61,177 nucleotides of DNA from positions 14,910-76,086 of the forward strand of contig DFWZ01000017.1 in the NCBI GenBank assembly GCA_002381565.1, written 5' to 3'. This stretch comes from Gallionella sp. UBA4121 (GTDB lineage: Bacteria; Pseudomonadota; Gammaproteobacteria; Burkholderiales; Gallionellaceae). The notes under the pieces were generated by a model, which saw nothing but the letters and a program-made list of their open reading frames with translations, did not search any database and was not told the DNA's origin. The position numbers were made by a program, and so were the translations under genes. Every line of letters begins with the position of its first letter. Positions within the stretch are counted from its first letter, which is position 1. Below are positions 52,230 to 61,158 of the stretch, piece by piece.

Positions 52230-53285
52230 ATGACTTCATCCCGCTTTGCTGTTATGCAATGGTCGCTGTTTGTTGCGCTGGCCTTGCTGCTGCTCTACCT
52301 GCTCAGCCCGATACTGACGCCGTTTGTGGCGGCGGCGATCATGGCCTATATCTGCAATCCGCTGGTGCGGCGGCTGCATGCCTTGAAGCTGCCGCGCACA
52401 CTGGCGGTAGTGCTGGTGATGGCGGCGTTGCTGTTGCTGTTCGCAGGGCTGCTGTTGATCATGTTGCCGCTGCTTGAAAAGGAAATCAGCCTGTTTGCGA
52501 TGCGCTTGCCGGACTTTATTGAAGTGGTGCATGTAAAGTTGCTGCCGAAACTGCAACAGTTGTTCGGGGCAGATTTGCAGTGGGATAGCACGGCGCTGAA
52601 AAAGCTGTTGATGAGTCACTGGCAGAGTGCGGGTGGGGTGGCTGAAAAATTGTTGCCTTGGCTGACCAGCAGCAGCGGCGCAATCCTGGACGTTTTTGTG
52701 AATCTGGTGCTCATTCCGGTGGCGATGTTTTACCTGTTGCGCGATTGGGATGACATGGCTGCAAAACTGGACGCGCTGATTCCGCGCCACTGGCACGTCA
52801 AGGTGCACGAAGTGGGCAGTGAAGTGGATGGCGTGCTGGCGGAATTTCTGCGCGGCCAGATTTCAGTGATGCTGCTGATGAGCGTATTTTATAGCGTGAC
52901 GTTATGGCTGGTCGGCCTTGAATTTGCGCTGCCCATCGGTATTGTCGCCGGGATGCTGGTATTCATTCCCTACCTGGGTATGATTGCCGGCCTGTTGATG
53001 GCGACGCTCGCGGCAGTGATGCAATTCACCGAATTTTCCAGCGTGCTGTGGGTGTGGGCGGTATTTGGCGCAGGACAGCTGCTGGAAGGCACGCTGGTTA
53101 CGCCCTGGCTGGTTGGCGAACGCATCGGCCTGCATCCATTGGCGGTTATTTTCGCCTTGCTAGCCTTTGGTCAATTGTTCGGCTTTTTCGGCATTCTGCT
53201 GGCCCTGCCGCTGTCTGCCATTCTGCTGGTTGCGCTGCGCCGGGGTAAAGTGTGGTATTTATCGAGCCACATGTATTGCAAATAA
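52230..53285 (+). CDS. AI-2E family transporter (PerM-like)
   Basis: This 351-residue protein has about eight membrane segments in the AI-2E/PerM pattern: LLLYLLSPILTPFVAAAIMAYICNPLVRRL near the start and EGTLVTPWLVGERIGLHPLAVIFALLAFGQLFGFFGILLALPLSAI near the end. Family members export small molecules or ions; the substrate here is unknown. I chose the ATG at 52230 over an upstream alternative at 52164 because the membrane protein begins there. Its stop overlaps the hda start (TAATG), so they are coupled. Confidence 0.9.
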   Translation: MTSSRFAVMQWSLFVALALLLLYLLSPILTPFVAAAIMAYICNPLVRRLHALKLPRTLAVVLVMAALLLLFAGLLLIMLPLLEKEISLFAMRLPDFIEVVHVKLLPKLQQLFGADLQWDSTALKKLLMSHWQSAGGVAEKLLPWLTSSSGAILDVFVNLVLIPVAMFYLLRDWDDMAAKLDALIPRHWHVKVHEVGSEVDGVLAEFLRGQISVMLLMSVFYSVTLWLVGLEFALPIGIVAGMLVFIPYLGMIAGLLMATLAAVMQFTEFSSVLWVWAVFGAGQLLEGTLVTPWLVGERIGLHPLAVIFALLAFGQLFGFFGILLALPLSAILLVALRRGKVWYLSSHMYCK

Positions 53286-53950
53286 TGGATCAGCTGCTGC
53301 TCGATATTACGCCCCACTGGTGGCCGACCTTCGATAATTTTGTTGTCGGAAGCAATCAGGAACTGCTTTTCGTTTTGCTTCAGGCCCTGTCGGGCGAGGG
53401 CCGCGAGCGGTGCATTTACCTGTGGGGGGCGACGGGCAGCGGCAAGAGCCATTTGCTGCAAGCCTGTGTGAGTGCGGCTCAAAATTCCCATCAAAGCGCG
53501 TTCTATGCACAAGCTGCCGTGCCGCCGCTTGCCGATGTCGTGGCGGTGGATGATGTCGATTTGCTGGATGAGGCAGCGCAGATCGAGCTGTTCAATCTTT
53601 ACAACCAGATACGCGAGCAGGGCGGCATGTTGCTGGTGAGCGGCGAGCAGTCGCCGCTGAATCTTGATTTGCGTCCCGACCTGCGCACCCGTCTGGGCTG
53701 GGGGCTGGTGTATCAGGTGCATGGGTTAAGCGACGAAGAAAAATTGCAGGCGATAGCGCAGCATGCAAAGGCGCGGGGCTTTGCCCTTGCACCGGAAATT
53801 GCGCACTATCTGCTGCGCCACGGGCGGCGCGACCTGCCGAGTTTGCTTGCGGTGCTCGATGCGCTGGATGAGCATTCGCTGCGCCTGCATCGCGCGCCTT
53901 CAATCCCATTGCTCAAAGAGGTTATGCAACAAGAACTGGAGTTGAAATGA
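53285..53950 (+). CDS. hda: DnaA regulatory inactivator Hda
   Basis: This 221-residue AAA+ protein is a short DnaA homologue: N-terminal clamp-binding motif in MDQLLLDI, P-loop LWGATGSGKSHLLQA near 45, and VVAVDDVDLLDE (Walker B) near 82. With the clamp it promotes hydrolysis of DnaA-ATP and prevents re-initiation. It overlaps perM by one base. Its end, AAATGAATCTAG, is repeated at the next gene start, suggesting it once overlapped that gene. Confidence 0.93.
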   Translation: MDQLLLDITPHWWPTFDNFVVGSNQELLFVLLQALSGEGRERCIYLWGATGSGKSHLLQACVSAAQNSHQSAFYAQAAVPPLADVVAVDDVDLLDEAAQIELFNLYNQIREQGGMLLVSGEQSPLNLDLRPDLRTRLGWGLVYQVHGLSDEEKLQAIAQHAKARGFALAPEIAHYLLRHGRRDLPSLLAVLDALDEHSLRLHRAPSIPLLKEVMQQELELK

Positions 53951-53956
53951 ATCTAG

Positions 53957-54195
53957 AAAAGCCAGTGCTCCACGAAAATCACGAAAAAACACGAAAATGT
54001 TCAAGCAGGCAATCCACACAGCGGATACCCGCAAAATGGTTTTCGCAGGGATATTGCTTGTCGGGAAATAACTCGCTGAATATTCAACGCATTACTTAGA
54101 GGCAGGTTGTCAACAAATCGGTAAATTGTTGCACTGAAGTAGTATTTGATTTGTTTCATCAATTTCGTGTATTTCGTGGATAAAAAGGTTTTTTA
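53957..54195. mobile_element. 239-bp non-autonomous inverted-repeat element with 12-bp direct repeats
   Basis: AAATGAATCTAG occurs at 53945-53956 (hda end) and 54196-54207 (HAD start) and flanks this element like a target-site duplication. Inside, the left end has CCACGAAAATCACGAAA (53970-53986) and the right end the inverted TTTCGTGTATTTCGTGGA (54163-54180). There is no reading frame. Its left part contains a 32-bp repeat also seen at 19571. A relative lies at 57388-57532. Removing it would restore an ATGA overlap of hda with the HAD gene. Confidence 0.68.
54004..54035 (+). repeat. 32-bp dispersed repeat, copy 2
   Basis: AGCAGGCAATCCACACAGCG and the following 12 bases match 19571-19602 at 27 of 32 positions. 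This copy lies inside the inverted-repeat element. Confidence 0.6.
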
Positions 54196-54197
54196 AA

Positions 54198-54860
54198 ATG
54201 AATCTAGCCTTATTTGATTTAGATAACACACTGCTCAACGGCGACAGCGATTTCGAGTGGTCGCAATTTCTGATACGCATCGGCATCGTCGATCGTGAAC
54301 TGTTTGAGGTGAAGAATCAGGCATTTTATGATCAGTACAAGGCGGGTACGCTGGATATCCACGAGTTTCTGGATTTTCAGTTAAAACCCCTGTCGCGCCA
54401 TTCCCGAAAAGTCCTGGATGAGTGGCACAGCCAGTTCATGCGTGAAAGCGTCATGCCTATGGTCACGCTGCCTGCGCGCGAGCTGGTGCAGCAGCATCGC
54501 GATGCGGGCGATGTGTGCGTGATCATCACCGCCACCAACAGCTTTGTCACAGCGCCCATTGCCCGCGAATTCGGCGTCGAGCATCTGATTGCCACCGAGC
54601 CTGAACAAAAGAATGGCGAGTTTACCGGGCGTGTTGCCGATGTTCCGTGTTTTCGCGAAGGGAAAATCACGCGTCTGGATAACTGGCTGGCTGTGCGGGG
54701 CTGGACGCTGGACAGTTTTAGCGACACGGTATTTTATAGTGACTCGCTGAACGATTTGCCGCTGCTGTGCAAGGTGAAACACCCGGTCGCAGTGAATCCA
54801 GATGCAACGCTGCGCATCCATGCCGAGCAGCATGGCTGGCGCATCATCAATCTGCGCTAG
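54198..54860 (+). CDS. HAD-IB family phosphatase (SerB-like)
   Basis: This 220-residue hydrolase has the nucleophile motif DLDNTLLNGDSD near residue 7, VIITATNSFVTAPIARE (motif II) near 112, and FYSDSLNDLPLL (motif IV) near 178. It resembles the HAD-IB group that includes phosphoserine phosphatase and histidinol-phosphatase-like enzymes; the substrate is unsure. It belongs to the perM-hda-HAD neighbourhood. Its start codon lies in a 12-bp repeat also found at the hda end. Confidence 0.9.
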   Translation: MNLALFDLDNTLLNGDSDFEWSQFLIRIGIVDRELFEVKNQAFYDQYKAGTLDIHEFLDFQLKPLSRHSRKVLDEWHSQFMRESVMPMVTLPARELVQQHRDAGDVCVIITATNSFVTAPIAREFGVEHLIATEPEQKNGEFTGRVADVPCFREGKITRLDNWLAVRGWTLDSFSDTVFYSDSLNDLPLLCKVKHPVAVNPDATLRIHAEQHGWRIINLR

Positions 54861-54862
54861 CT

Positions 54863-55096
54863 GTGCAACTCGAACTCTACGGCACCGTATCCTGCCATCT
54901 GTGCGATGAGGCGAAGGCTGTACTTCAGGGTGCCTGCGTTTGCGCCGCGCATATCGACATCGCAGTTACCGAAGAACTGCTTGAAAAATATGGTATGCGT
55001 ATCCCGGTGCTGCGGCGGGTTGACAGCGGTGCGGAGCTCGGCTGGCCGTTTGATGCTGCGGCTGTGACACGGTTTTTGGCGAGATCAGCGGAATAA
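54863..55096 (+). CDS. Glutaredoxin/thioredoxin-fold DUF836 protein
   Basis: This 77-residue protein starts MQLELYGTVSCHLCDEAKAVL, a glutaredoxin-like fold with active-site C-x-x-C (CHLC), and ends IPVLRRVDSGAELGWPFDAAAV, matching DUF836. The start must be the GTG at 54863, 2 nt after the HAD stop; no ATG lies near. No Shine-Dalgarno is visible, so translation likely depends on coupling. Redox role is inferred. Confidence 0.85.
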   Translation: MQLELYGTVSCHLCDEAKAVLQGACVCAAHIDIAVTEELLEKYGMRIPVLRRVDSGAELGWPFDAAAVTRFLARSAE

Positions 55097-55166
55097 CGGT
55101 GGTTTTTCCCCTGCATAGCCCTCAATCAGCTTGATTCTTGTCGGAATAGCGGTGGTTGCAGGCGGG

Positions 55167-55919
55167 TTACATGCGCCAGACCAGCAAAGTGGAGTGATGC
55201 AGATCATCCACCGAGATGCGCTCATCGGGCTCCTGGTCCGGGATGGCGAAGGTGCTGCTGATAAATACCGTGCCATGCCGCATCTCTGCGCGTGCCTTGT
55301 GCCAGAGTTTTTCCATCGGCACGGGCGAGAGGTAGGCGAATACCACGTCGTACTCTCCCAGATCGCAATCCCACAGGCTGCCCCAATGCACTTCACAATT
55401 GCGTAAGTGCCGGCTGCGCAGCCAACTCCATAGCAGCGGCAGCGGGGCTGATTCGATGCCTGAGTAATGTCCATCCGGGCGTATACGGGCCAGATGCGTC
55501 AATACGCCGCCCAGGCCTGAACCGAGATCGATGAAGCGGAAGCTCTGTTCGGGCAGGAGTCCTTCCAATGCGCGCCAGACTTTGTTGCTGGAGAGATACA
55601 ACGGCACCTGGGTTTGATACGTGCTCCAGTACATGACAAGCATGGTCAGGAAGGCTGCGAGGAAAAATCCGGGCGGAATGGCTAGCGTGAGCATCAACAC
55701 GATTGCCGGCGCGAATATCAACTGGATGACCTGCCACCAGCGCGCAAGACCTGCAAAGTAACTGAAGATGGCTGCGAGCAGGCCGCACAGCAGGGCGAAG
55801 GTCAGTGGCGTGGTCTGAAGTCCGGACAGACGCAGGCTGAACAACACGAGCGCGCATGCTGTGAATTGCAGCAGCAGTGCGGTGACTGCGGGGGGATTAT
55901 TCCTGAGCAGCGAGCGCAA
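55167..55919 (-). CDS. Membrane-anchored class I SAM-dependent methyltransferase
   Basis: The first 110 residues hold about four hydrophobic helices (AVTALLLQFTACALVLFSLRL and on). The rest is a Rossmann methyltransferase domain with motif I FIDLGSGLGGVLTHLA near 130 and GIESAPLP (motif II). The substrate is unknown; the anchor suggests a membrane or envelope target. It lies 1 nt after the DJ-1 gene stop and converges on the DUF836 gene. Confidence 0.8.
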   Translation of the reverse strand: MRSLLRNNPPAVTALLLQFTACALVLFSLRLSGLQTTPLTFALLCGLLAAIFSYFAGLARWWQVIQLIFAPAIVLMLTLAIPPGFFLAAFLTMLVMYWSTYQTQVPLYLSSNKVWRALEGLLPEQSFRFIDLGSGLGGVLTHLARIRPDGHYSGIESAPLPLLWSWLRSRHLRNCEVHWGSLWDCDLGEYDVVFAYLSPVPMEKLWHKARAEMRHGTVFISSTFAIPDQEPDERISVDDLHHSTLLVWRM

Positions 55920-55920
55920 C

Positions 55921-56463
55921 TTAGCGAACTAACCCGGTTTCGACTTCCTGCCGTTTGGCGGAGCCTGCCAGGCGCTCTACCAGCTTCAGTGCAAAATCCA
56001 TGGCGGTACCCGGCCCGCGTGAGGTGATGAGATTGCCATCCTCGACGACCGCCGCTGTTTTTAAATGAATGGATGCGAAGCCGTTCAGACTGCCCGGATA
56101 GCAGGTCGCCTGCTTGCCATCAAGCAATCCGGCGGTGGCAAGCACCATCGGTGCAGCACAAATGGCGGCCACATAACGCCCCTGCTGTGCGGTTGTTTTT
56201 ACAAGCTCCAGCACCCGTGCATCGGCTTTAAGATGATTGCTGCCGGGTTGCCCGCCGGGCAGCACAATCATGTCGAAACTGTCATGCAGCACTTCATCCA
56301 GCGTGGTGTCCGGCACGATGGTCACGCCTCGACTGCCGCGCAATGCGCCCGCAGAGAGCCCTGCCAGCGTGACAGTGATGCCGCCTCGGCGCAGGATATT
56401 CACCACAGTGACGGTTTCGAGTTCTTCGCTGCCCTGAGCGAACAGGACGAGTGCGGTTTTCAT
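55921..56463 (-). CDS. DJ-1/PfpI family protein (YajL-like)
   Basis: This 180-residue protein has the nucleophile cysteine in AAICAAPMVLATAGLLDG near 105 and the conserved N-terminal FAQGSEELETVTVVNILRRGG with the acid that activates it. DJ-1/YajL proteins protect against oxidative or carbonyl stress; the exact activity is debated. It overlaps the next gene upstream by 4 nt and forms a compact minus-strand set with yajQ. Confidence 0.9.
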   Translation of the reverse strand: MKTALVLFAQGSEELETVTVVNILRRGGITVTLAGLSAGALRGSRGVTIVPDTTLDEVLHDSFDMIVLPGGQPGSNHLKADARVLELVKTTAQQGRYVAAICAAPMVLATAGLLDGKQATCYPGSLNGFASIHLKTAAVVEDGNLITSRGPGTAMDFALKLVERLAGSAKRQEVETGLVR

Positions 56464-56861
56464 GCCTTTCTCCCCATGTTGTAGGCTTCGATCAGCGCGC
56501 GCCGGATGGCGTGGTGCTGGGTCAGGTCGGCTATGCCCAGTTCACGGGCCGCGATGGACTGCAGCAGCACGCAAGCTTTAGCGTCCTGCCAGTTTTTTTC
56601 CAGTGCAGGCAGGTTGAATTTACCATCGGTCAGATAGTCTGTGGCTAACCCGTCCGGGTTGGAAAATTCGATTTCCGCTCCCTCCATGATCTCGTACAGA
56701 TAGGAGTAGGTGTCGATGCCGTGTTGCTTTGCCAGAATGTCATGTATCGAGGGCATCGCGTCATGCTGACGCAGCAGCAACCCTAAGTCGAGACGGGTTG
56801 TGTAATGGTAGTGCTCGCCCTTGAATGAAAACTCAACGCTGGCATCGATGGAGTTATTCAT
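56460..56861 (-). CDS. Conserved hypothetical protein
   Basis: I do not recognise this 133-residue protein. It is acidic and soluble, with no membrane segment, and contains YHYTTRLDLGLLLRQHD near residue 18 and RRALIEAYNMGRK at the end. It lies 6 nt after yajQ and overlaps the DJ-1 gene by 4 nt, so it is translated in that operon. The reading frame, spacing and codon use look like a real gene. Confidence 0.72.
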   Translation of the reverse strand: MNNSIDASVEFSFKGEHYHYTTRLDLGLLLRQHDAMPSIHDILAKQHGIDTYSYLYEIMEGAEIEFSNPDGLATDYLTDGKFNLPALEKNWQDAKACVLLQSIAARELGIADLTQHHAIRRALIEAYNMGRKA

Positions 56862-56867
56862 GACAGT

Positions 56868-57356
56868 TTAGTCGCGGAAATTCTGGTACTGCAACGGGAA
56901 GTCGGTGATGGTCTTTTTGATGAAGGCAATCGCCTCTTGCAGATCGTCGCGGTTCTTGCCGGTGATGCGCACGGTATCGCCCTGGATGCTGGCCTGCACC
57001 TTCAGTTTGCTTTCCTTGATATGTTTGACGATTTTCTTCGCCAGTTCAGTTTCCACGCCGACCTTGACTTCGCATTCGCGCTTGATCTTGTTGCCGCTGA
57101 CTTTTTCGATCTTCTCGCTGATCTCCAGACACTTGATGTCCACGCCGCGCTTGAGTAATTTGGCATTCAGGATGTCCTGCGCCTGGTTCAGCTGAAACTC
57201 GTTGTCAGCCCAGACCGTGAGCTTGAGTTCGGCTTGTTCCACGCGCACATTTGAACCCTTGAAGTCGAAACGCGTGCTCAGTTCCTTGTTGGTCTGCTCA
57301 ACCGCATTTTTAACTTCTTCTTTTTCTACTTCTGAAACGATGTCGAAAGATGGCAT
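56868..57356 (-). CDS. yajQ: YajQ family protein (nucleotide-binding, c-di-GMP-binding in some)
   Basis: This 162-residue protein matches YajQ throughout: PSFDIVSEVEKEEVKNAVEQTNKELSTRFDFKGS at the start and VRITGKNRDDLQEAIAFIK near the end. Some YajQ homologues bind cyclic di-GMP and interact with regulators. It heads the yajQ-hypothetical-DJ-1-methyltransferase set. A repeat element separates it from ppnP. Confidence 0.95.
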   Translation of the reverse strand: MPSFDIVSEVEKEEVKNAVEQTNKELSTRFDFKGSNVRVEQAELKLTVWADNEFQLNQAQDILNAKLLKRGVDIKCLEISEKIEKVSGNKIKRECEVKVGVETELAKKIVKHIKESKLKVQASIQGDTVRITGKNRDDLQEAIAFIKKTITDFPLQYQNFRD

Positions 57357-57387
57357 GCTGTACTCCTGCTAAACAAAATGAAAAACT

Positions 57388-57532
57388 GTCCACGAAACAC
57401 ACGAAAGCCACGAACAAACCAAATATTAAAATAGAAGCAAAACATTAGGTAAACACTCAGTAGATAGGTTTTTGTAATCTACATAAATATTTGTTTTTAT
57501 TTTATTTTAGTGATTTTCGTGTGTTTCGTGGA
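57388..57532. repeat. Inverted-repeat element related to 53957-54195
   Basis: The 19-bp left end GTCCACGAAACACACGAAA (57388-57406) has an exact inverted copy at 57514-57532. The interior is AT-rich without a reading frame. The right end continues into AAAAGGTTATTTAAA, close to AAAAAGGTTTTTTAAA at the end of the hda-HAD element, so both belong to one family. I see no clear target duplication here. Confidence 0.72.
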
Positions 57533-57548
57533 CAAAAGGTTATTTAAA

Positions 57549-57860
57549 TCAGCCAAAACTGCAAACGTAATCCACAACTTCATCCGTTTCGATGACAAAT
57601 TTGCCATTGGCAGGAACTGAGAACTGGCTGCCTGCTTCAAACGTCTTGAATTCAGGTTCGTCGCCGAGTTTCACGCGGCACTTGCCGGAGGTGATTTCCA
57701 TGACTTCAGGTGCGCCGACGTTGAATGTCAAAGAACTGGGCAGAATCACCCCGACCGTTTTGCGTGTGCCGTCGGCAAACAGCACCGAGTGTGATACGCA
57801 TTTTCCGTCGAAGAATACGTTTGATTTTTTGACTACGCTGACCTTATCGAATTGAGACAT
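57549..57860 (-). CDS. ppnP: Pyrimidine/purine nucleoside phosphorylase
   Basis: This 103-residue cupin-fold protein matches PpnP (formerly DUF1255): FDKVSVVKKSNVFFDGKCVSHSVLF at the start and FEAGSQFSVPANGKFVIE near the end. It splits several nucleosides with phosphate. It lies 8 nt after the macro-domain gene, which may also act on nucleotide derivatives. Confidence 0.93.
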   Translation of the reverse strand: MSQFDKVSVVKKSNVFFDGKCVSHSVLFADGTRKTVGVILPSSLTFNVGAPEVMEITSGKCRVKLGDEPEFKTFEAGSQFSVPANGKFVIETDEVVDYVCSFG

Positions 57861-57868
57861 ATTGTTCC

Positions 57869-58360
57869 TTATTTAGTGGGTTCGCAGGCTTTCAAGCCTT
57901 TTTTGTAAGTTGAGTAGACATACACCGGTATGCCCAGATCGCCCAGATGATGTTCGATCAACGGCGCTACATCGTTCCAGTCCAGTCCAGTCGTACCGCA
58001 GGCGAGGCGAGGCAAGGCAACGCTGGCCCCCCCTTCCTTTTGCACAAATACTCGCAAGGCGTGCAGTGCATGGTTGACGTGGCTCAAGCTGGCTTGTCCC
58101 GGTTTACTGCCATGGTCGTAAGCCGCATCCCGCGTGAACAGGTTGATGATGCGATGCCCGTCAGGACTCATCCAGTCCCACAGCCCGCCGGATTTGGGAT
58201 GCTTTGTCTGGCAGTAGTGACGAAACTCCTTGTACATCGCCGGCATGCGCTCTCGCAATTGCAGGGCCAGGCCGTGAAGAAAGTCATCATTAGGGGCTAC
58301 GCCATGAACAATGGCTTTTGCGCCGCTGTACAGGATATCTCCGCTCAGTTGATGGATCAT
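57869..58360 (-). CDS. Macro domain protein
   Basis: This 163-residue protein is a single macro domain: LSGDILYSGAKAIVHGVAPND at the start and VALPRLACGTTGLDWNDVAPLIEHHL near 113, which forms the ADP-ribose phosphate loop. The canonical asparagine of VN is replaced by H in IVHGV, as in ALC1/TARG1-like groups. It may remove ADP-ribose or bind its metabolites. It sits between argG and ppnP on the same strand. Confidence 0.88.
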   Translation of the reverse strand: MIHQLSGDILYSGAKAIVHGVAPNDDFLHGLALQLRERMPAMYKEFRHYCQTKHPKSGGLWDWMSPDGHRIINLFTRDAAYDHGSKPGQASLSHVNHALHALRVFVQKEGGASVALPRLACGTTGLDWNDVAPLIEHHLGDLGIPVYVYSTYKKGLKACEPTK

Positions 58361-58390
58361 GGCTTTCTCCTCGAAACGCCTGCAAGGATA

Positions 58391-59614
58391 CTACTTCTGA
58401 TGCAGTTTTGCCGCGATGCGCAGGCGCAACGCATTGAGCTTGATGAAGCCGGCTGCATCCTTCTGGTCGTAAGCGCCCTTGTCATCCTCAAAGGTGGCGA
58501 TGGTCGGATCGAACAGCGAATCGGTTTTTGAATCACGTCCGACCACGATTACGTTGCCCTTGTACAGTTTGACGCGCACCCAGCCGTTGACGGTGTGCTG
58601 GGTATGGTCGATCAGGGTCTGGAGCGCGATGCGTTCCGGCGCCCACCAGTAGCCGTTGTAGATCATCGAAGCATAACGCGGCATCAAATCATCCTTCAGG
58701 TGCGCGACTTCACGATCCAGCGTGATGGATTCGATGGCGCGATGCGCTTTTAACATGATCGTGCCGCCCGGGGTCTCGTAGCAGCCGCGCGACTTCATGC
58801 CGACATAACGATTCTCGACCAGATCGAGGCGACCGATGCCATGTTTGCCACCCAGTTCATTCAGGCGGGCCAGTATCTGCGCCGGGGTCATGCTGCTGCC
58901 ATTGAGCGCCACGATGTCGCCGCGCTTAAACTCAAGATCCAGATATTCGGCGGCATCGGGCGCCGCTTCAGGCGAAACCGTCCAGCGCCACATGCTGTCC
59001 TCGGCTTCGGCGGCAGGGTCTTCCAGATGACGGCCTTCATAGCTGATGTGCAGCAGGTTGGCATCCATCGAGTAGGGAGAGCCGCCCAGCTTGTGTTTCA
59101 TCTCGACCGGGATGCCATGCTTTTCTGCGTAGGCCATCAGTTTTTCGCGCGAGAGCAGATCCCATTCGCGCCACGGTGCGATGACTTTGATGTTCGGGTT
59201 CAGTGCATAAGCGCCCAACTCGAAGCGCACCTGGTCGTTGCCTTTGCCGGTCGCGCCATGTGAGATGGCCTGCGCGCCGGTCAGGTTTGCGATTTCGATC
59301 AGCCGTTTGGCGATCAGCGGGCGGGCGATGGAGGTGCCGAGCAGGTATTCGCCTTCGTATACGGTATTGGCGCGGAACATTGGAAAGACGAAATCTCGCA
59401 CGAATTCTTCGCGCAAGTCATCGATGTAGATGTTGGCAGGTGCGATGCCCATTTTAAGCGCCTTGGCGCGGGCAGGTTCCAGTTCTTCACCCTGGCCGAC
59501 ATCGGCGGTGAAGGTGACCACTTCGCATTGGTAGGTGTCCTGCAACCACTTCAGGATCACGGAGGTATCAAGGCCGCCGGAATAGGCGAGCACGACTTTT
59601 TTGATGTCAGACAT
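58391..59614 (-). CDS. argG: Argininosuccinate synthase
   Basis: This 407-residue enzyme joins citrulline and aspartate with ATP. The start KVVLAYSGGLDTSVILKWL is the PP-loop; ISHGATGKGNDQVRFE near 118 is also diagnostic. It lies downstream of argF on the same strand with a small membrane protein gene between. Full length. Confidence 0.97.
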   Translation of the reverse strand: MSDIKKVVLAYSGGLDTSVILKWLQDTYQCEVVTFTADVGQGEELEPARAKALKMGIAPANIYIDDLREEFVRDFVFPMFRANTVYEGEYLLGTSIARPLIAKRLIEIANLTGAQAISHGATGKGNDQVRFELGAYALNPNIKVIAPWREWDLLSREKLMAYAEKHGIPVEMKHKLGGSPYSMDANLLHISYEGRHLEDPAAEAEDSMWRWTVSPEAAPDAAEYLDLEFKRGDIVALNGSSMTPAQILARLNELGGKHGIGRLDLVENRYVGMKSRGCYETPGGTIMLKAHRAIESITLDREVAHLKDDLMPRYASMIYNGYWWAPERIALQTLIDHTQHTVNGWVRVKLYKGNVIVVGRDSKTDSLFDPTIATFEDDKGAYDQKDAAGFIKLNALRLRIAAKLHQK

Positions 59615-59629
59615 AATTTATCAACCTAG

Positions 59630-59965
59630 TTAGTCAATTAGTAATTCAAAAGAAACGATAAATCCAACTAAAACCATCAGTGCCAGGGCAAGTAAAAAAA
59701 CCACGTCGGCAATACGCTCGTAGTTTGCCGCAGAGACGGGATGGCGTATTGAAAAATAGGACAAAGTGGCACTGCCCATGAAAAGCAGACCATCGAAGGC
59801 CAGCAATTCAACGGCGTGCCTGCTGATGCCGTGCTTCGGGATCAGTTTTGCCACGCTGATGACCGTTACGCAGACACCCACCATGGTGGCGGAGGTCGGC
59901 AGGATGTGATCAGCCAGCCGGCTTGCCGCGCGATGAGTGGCTTTTGTGTTTAACGCATCGTTCAT
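59630..59965 (-). CDS. Small hypothetical membrane protein
   Basis: This 111-residue protein has three hydrophobic segments (MVGVCVTVISVAKLI, FDGLLFMGSATLSYF and VVFLLALALMVLVGFIVSF). I do not recognise a named family. The open frame begins nine codons earlier as MEYLLQGKG, but that segment is a ghost of the argF 3' end; the ATG complementary to 59963-59965 has AGGG 7 nt upstream and is preferred. It lies between argF and argG. Confidence 0.68.
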   Translation of the reverse strand: MNDALNTKATHRAASRLADHILPTSATMVGVCVTVISVAKLIPKHGISRHAVELLAFDGLLFMGSATLSYFSIRHPVSAANYERIADVVFLLALALMVLVGFIVSFELLID

Positions 59966-59998
59966 GCCTTTGCCCTGCAACAGGTATTCCATTAGAAC
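59964..59998 (-). repeat. Ghost copy of the argF 3' end, degenerate (copy 3)
   Basis: The minus strand reads VLMEYLLQGKG, close to ALMEYLLLGKV at the end of argF. A 12-bp CGCAGCCAAAAC shared with copy 2 lies further upstream (complement of 60013-60024 and 60115-60126). It now provides the ribosome-binding region of the small membrane protein gene. Confidence 0.6.
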
Positions 59999-60054
59999 TT
60001 TTTACACATGCCGTTTTGGCTGCGCCTAAATCGCTCGCACACAACATGCTTTTT

Positions 60055-60117
60055 TTAACTTTCTACTTTACCCAACAGCAAATATTCCATAAGCGCCTTC
60101 TGTACGTGCAATCTGTT
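60055..60117 (-). repeat. Ghost copy of the argF 3' end (copy 2)
   Basis: The minus strand encodes NRLHVQKALMEYLLLGKVES and a stop. Its first 18 residues are identical to the end of argF, but the DNA differs at 14 of 54 bases, all synonymous. It lies 133 bp downstream of the real argF end and is not attached to any gene body. Confidence 0.82.
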
Positions 60118-60190
60118 TTGGCTGCGGTGCCCGCTGCGCGGATTAGCTGCTGTGTACCTGCGCCGAAACAGGCTACGCGCGCGCAGCATG

Positions 60191-61108
<918 letters not shown>

Positions 61109-61120
61109 GATATGTTCCAA

Positions 61121-61158
61121 TCAGGTTTGCAAAAATTCTTTGATGAGCGGGCACAGGA
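61121..61158 (-). CDS. 3' end of an upstream gene, unidentified
   Basis: The minus strand reads LCPLIKEFLQT and a stop (complement of 61121-61123), 12 nt before the argF start. The spacing suggests the last codons of the preceding operon gene; argD would be a usual neighbour, but the fragment is too short to tell. Confidence 0.4.
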
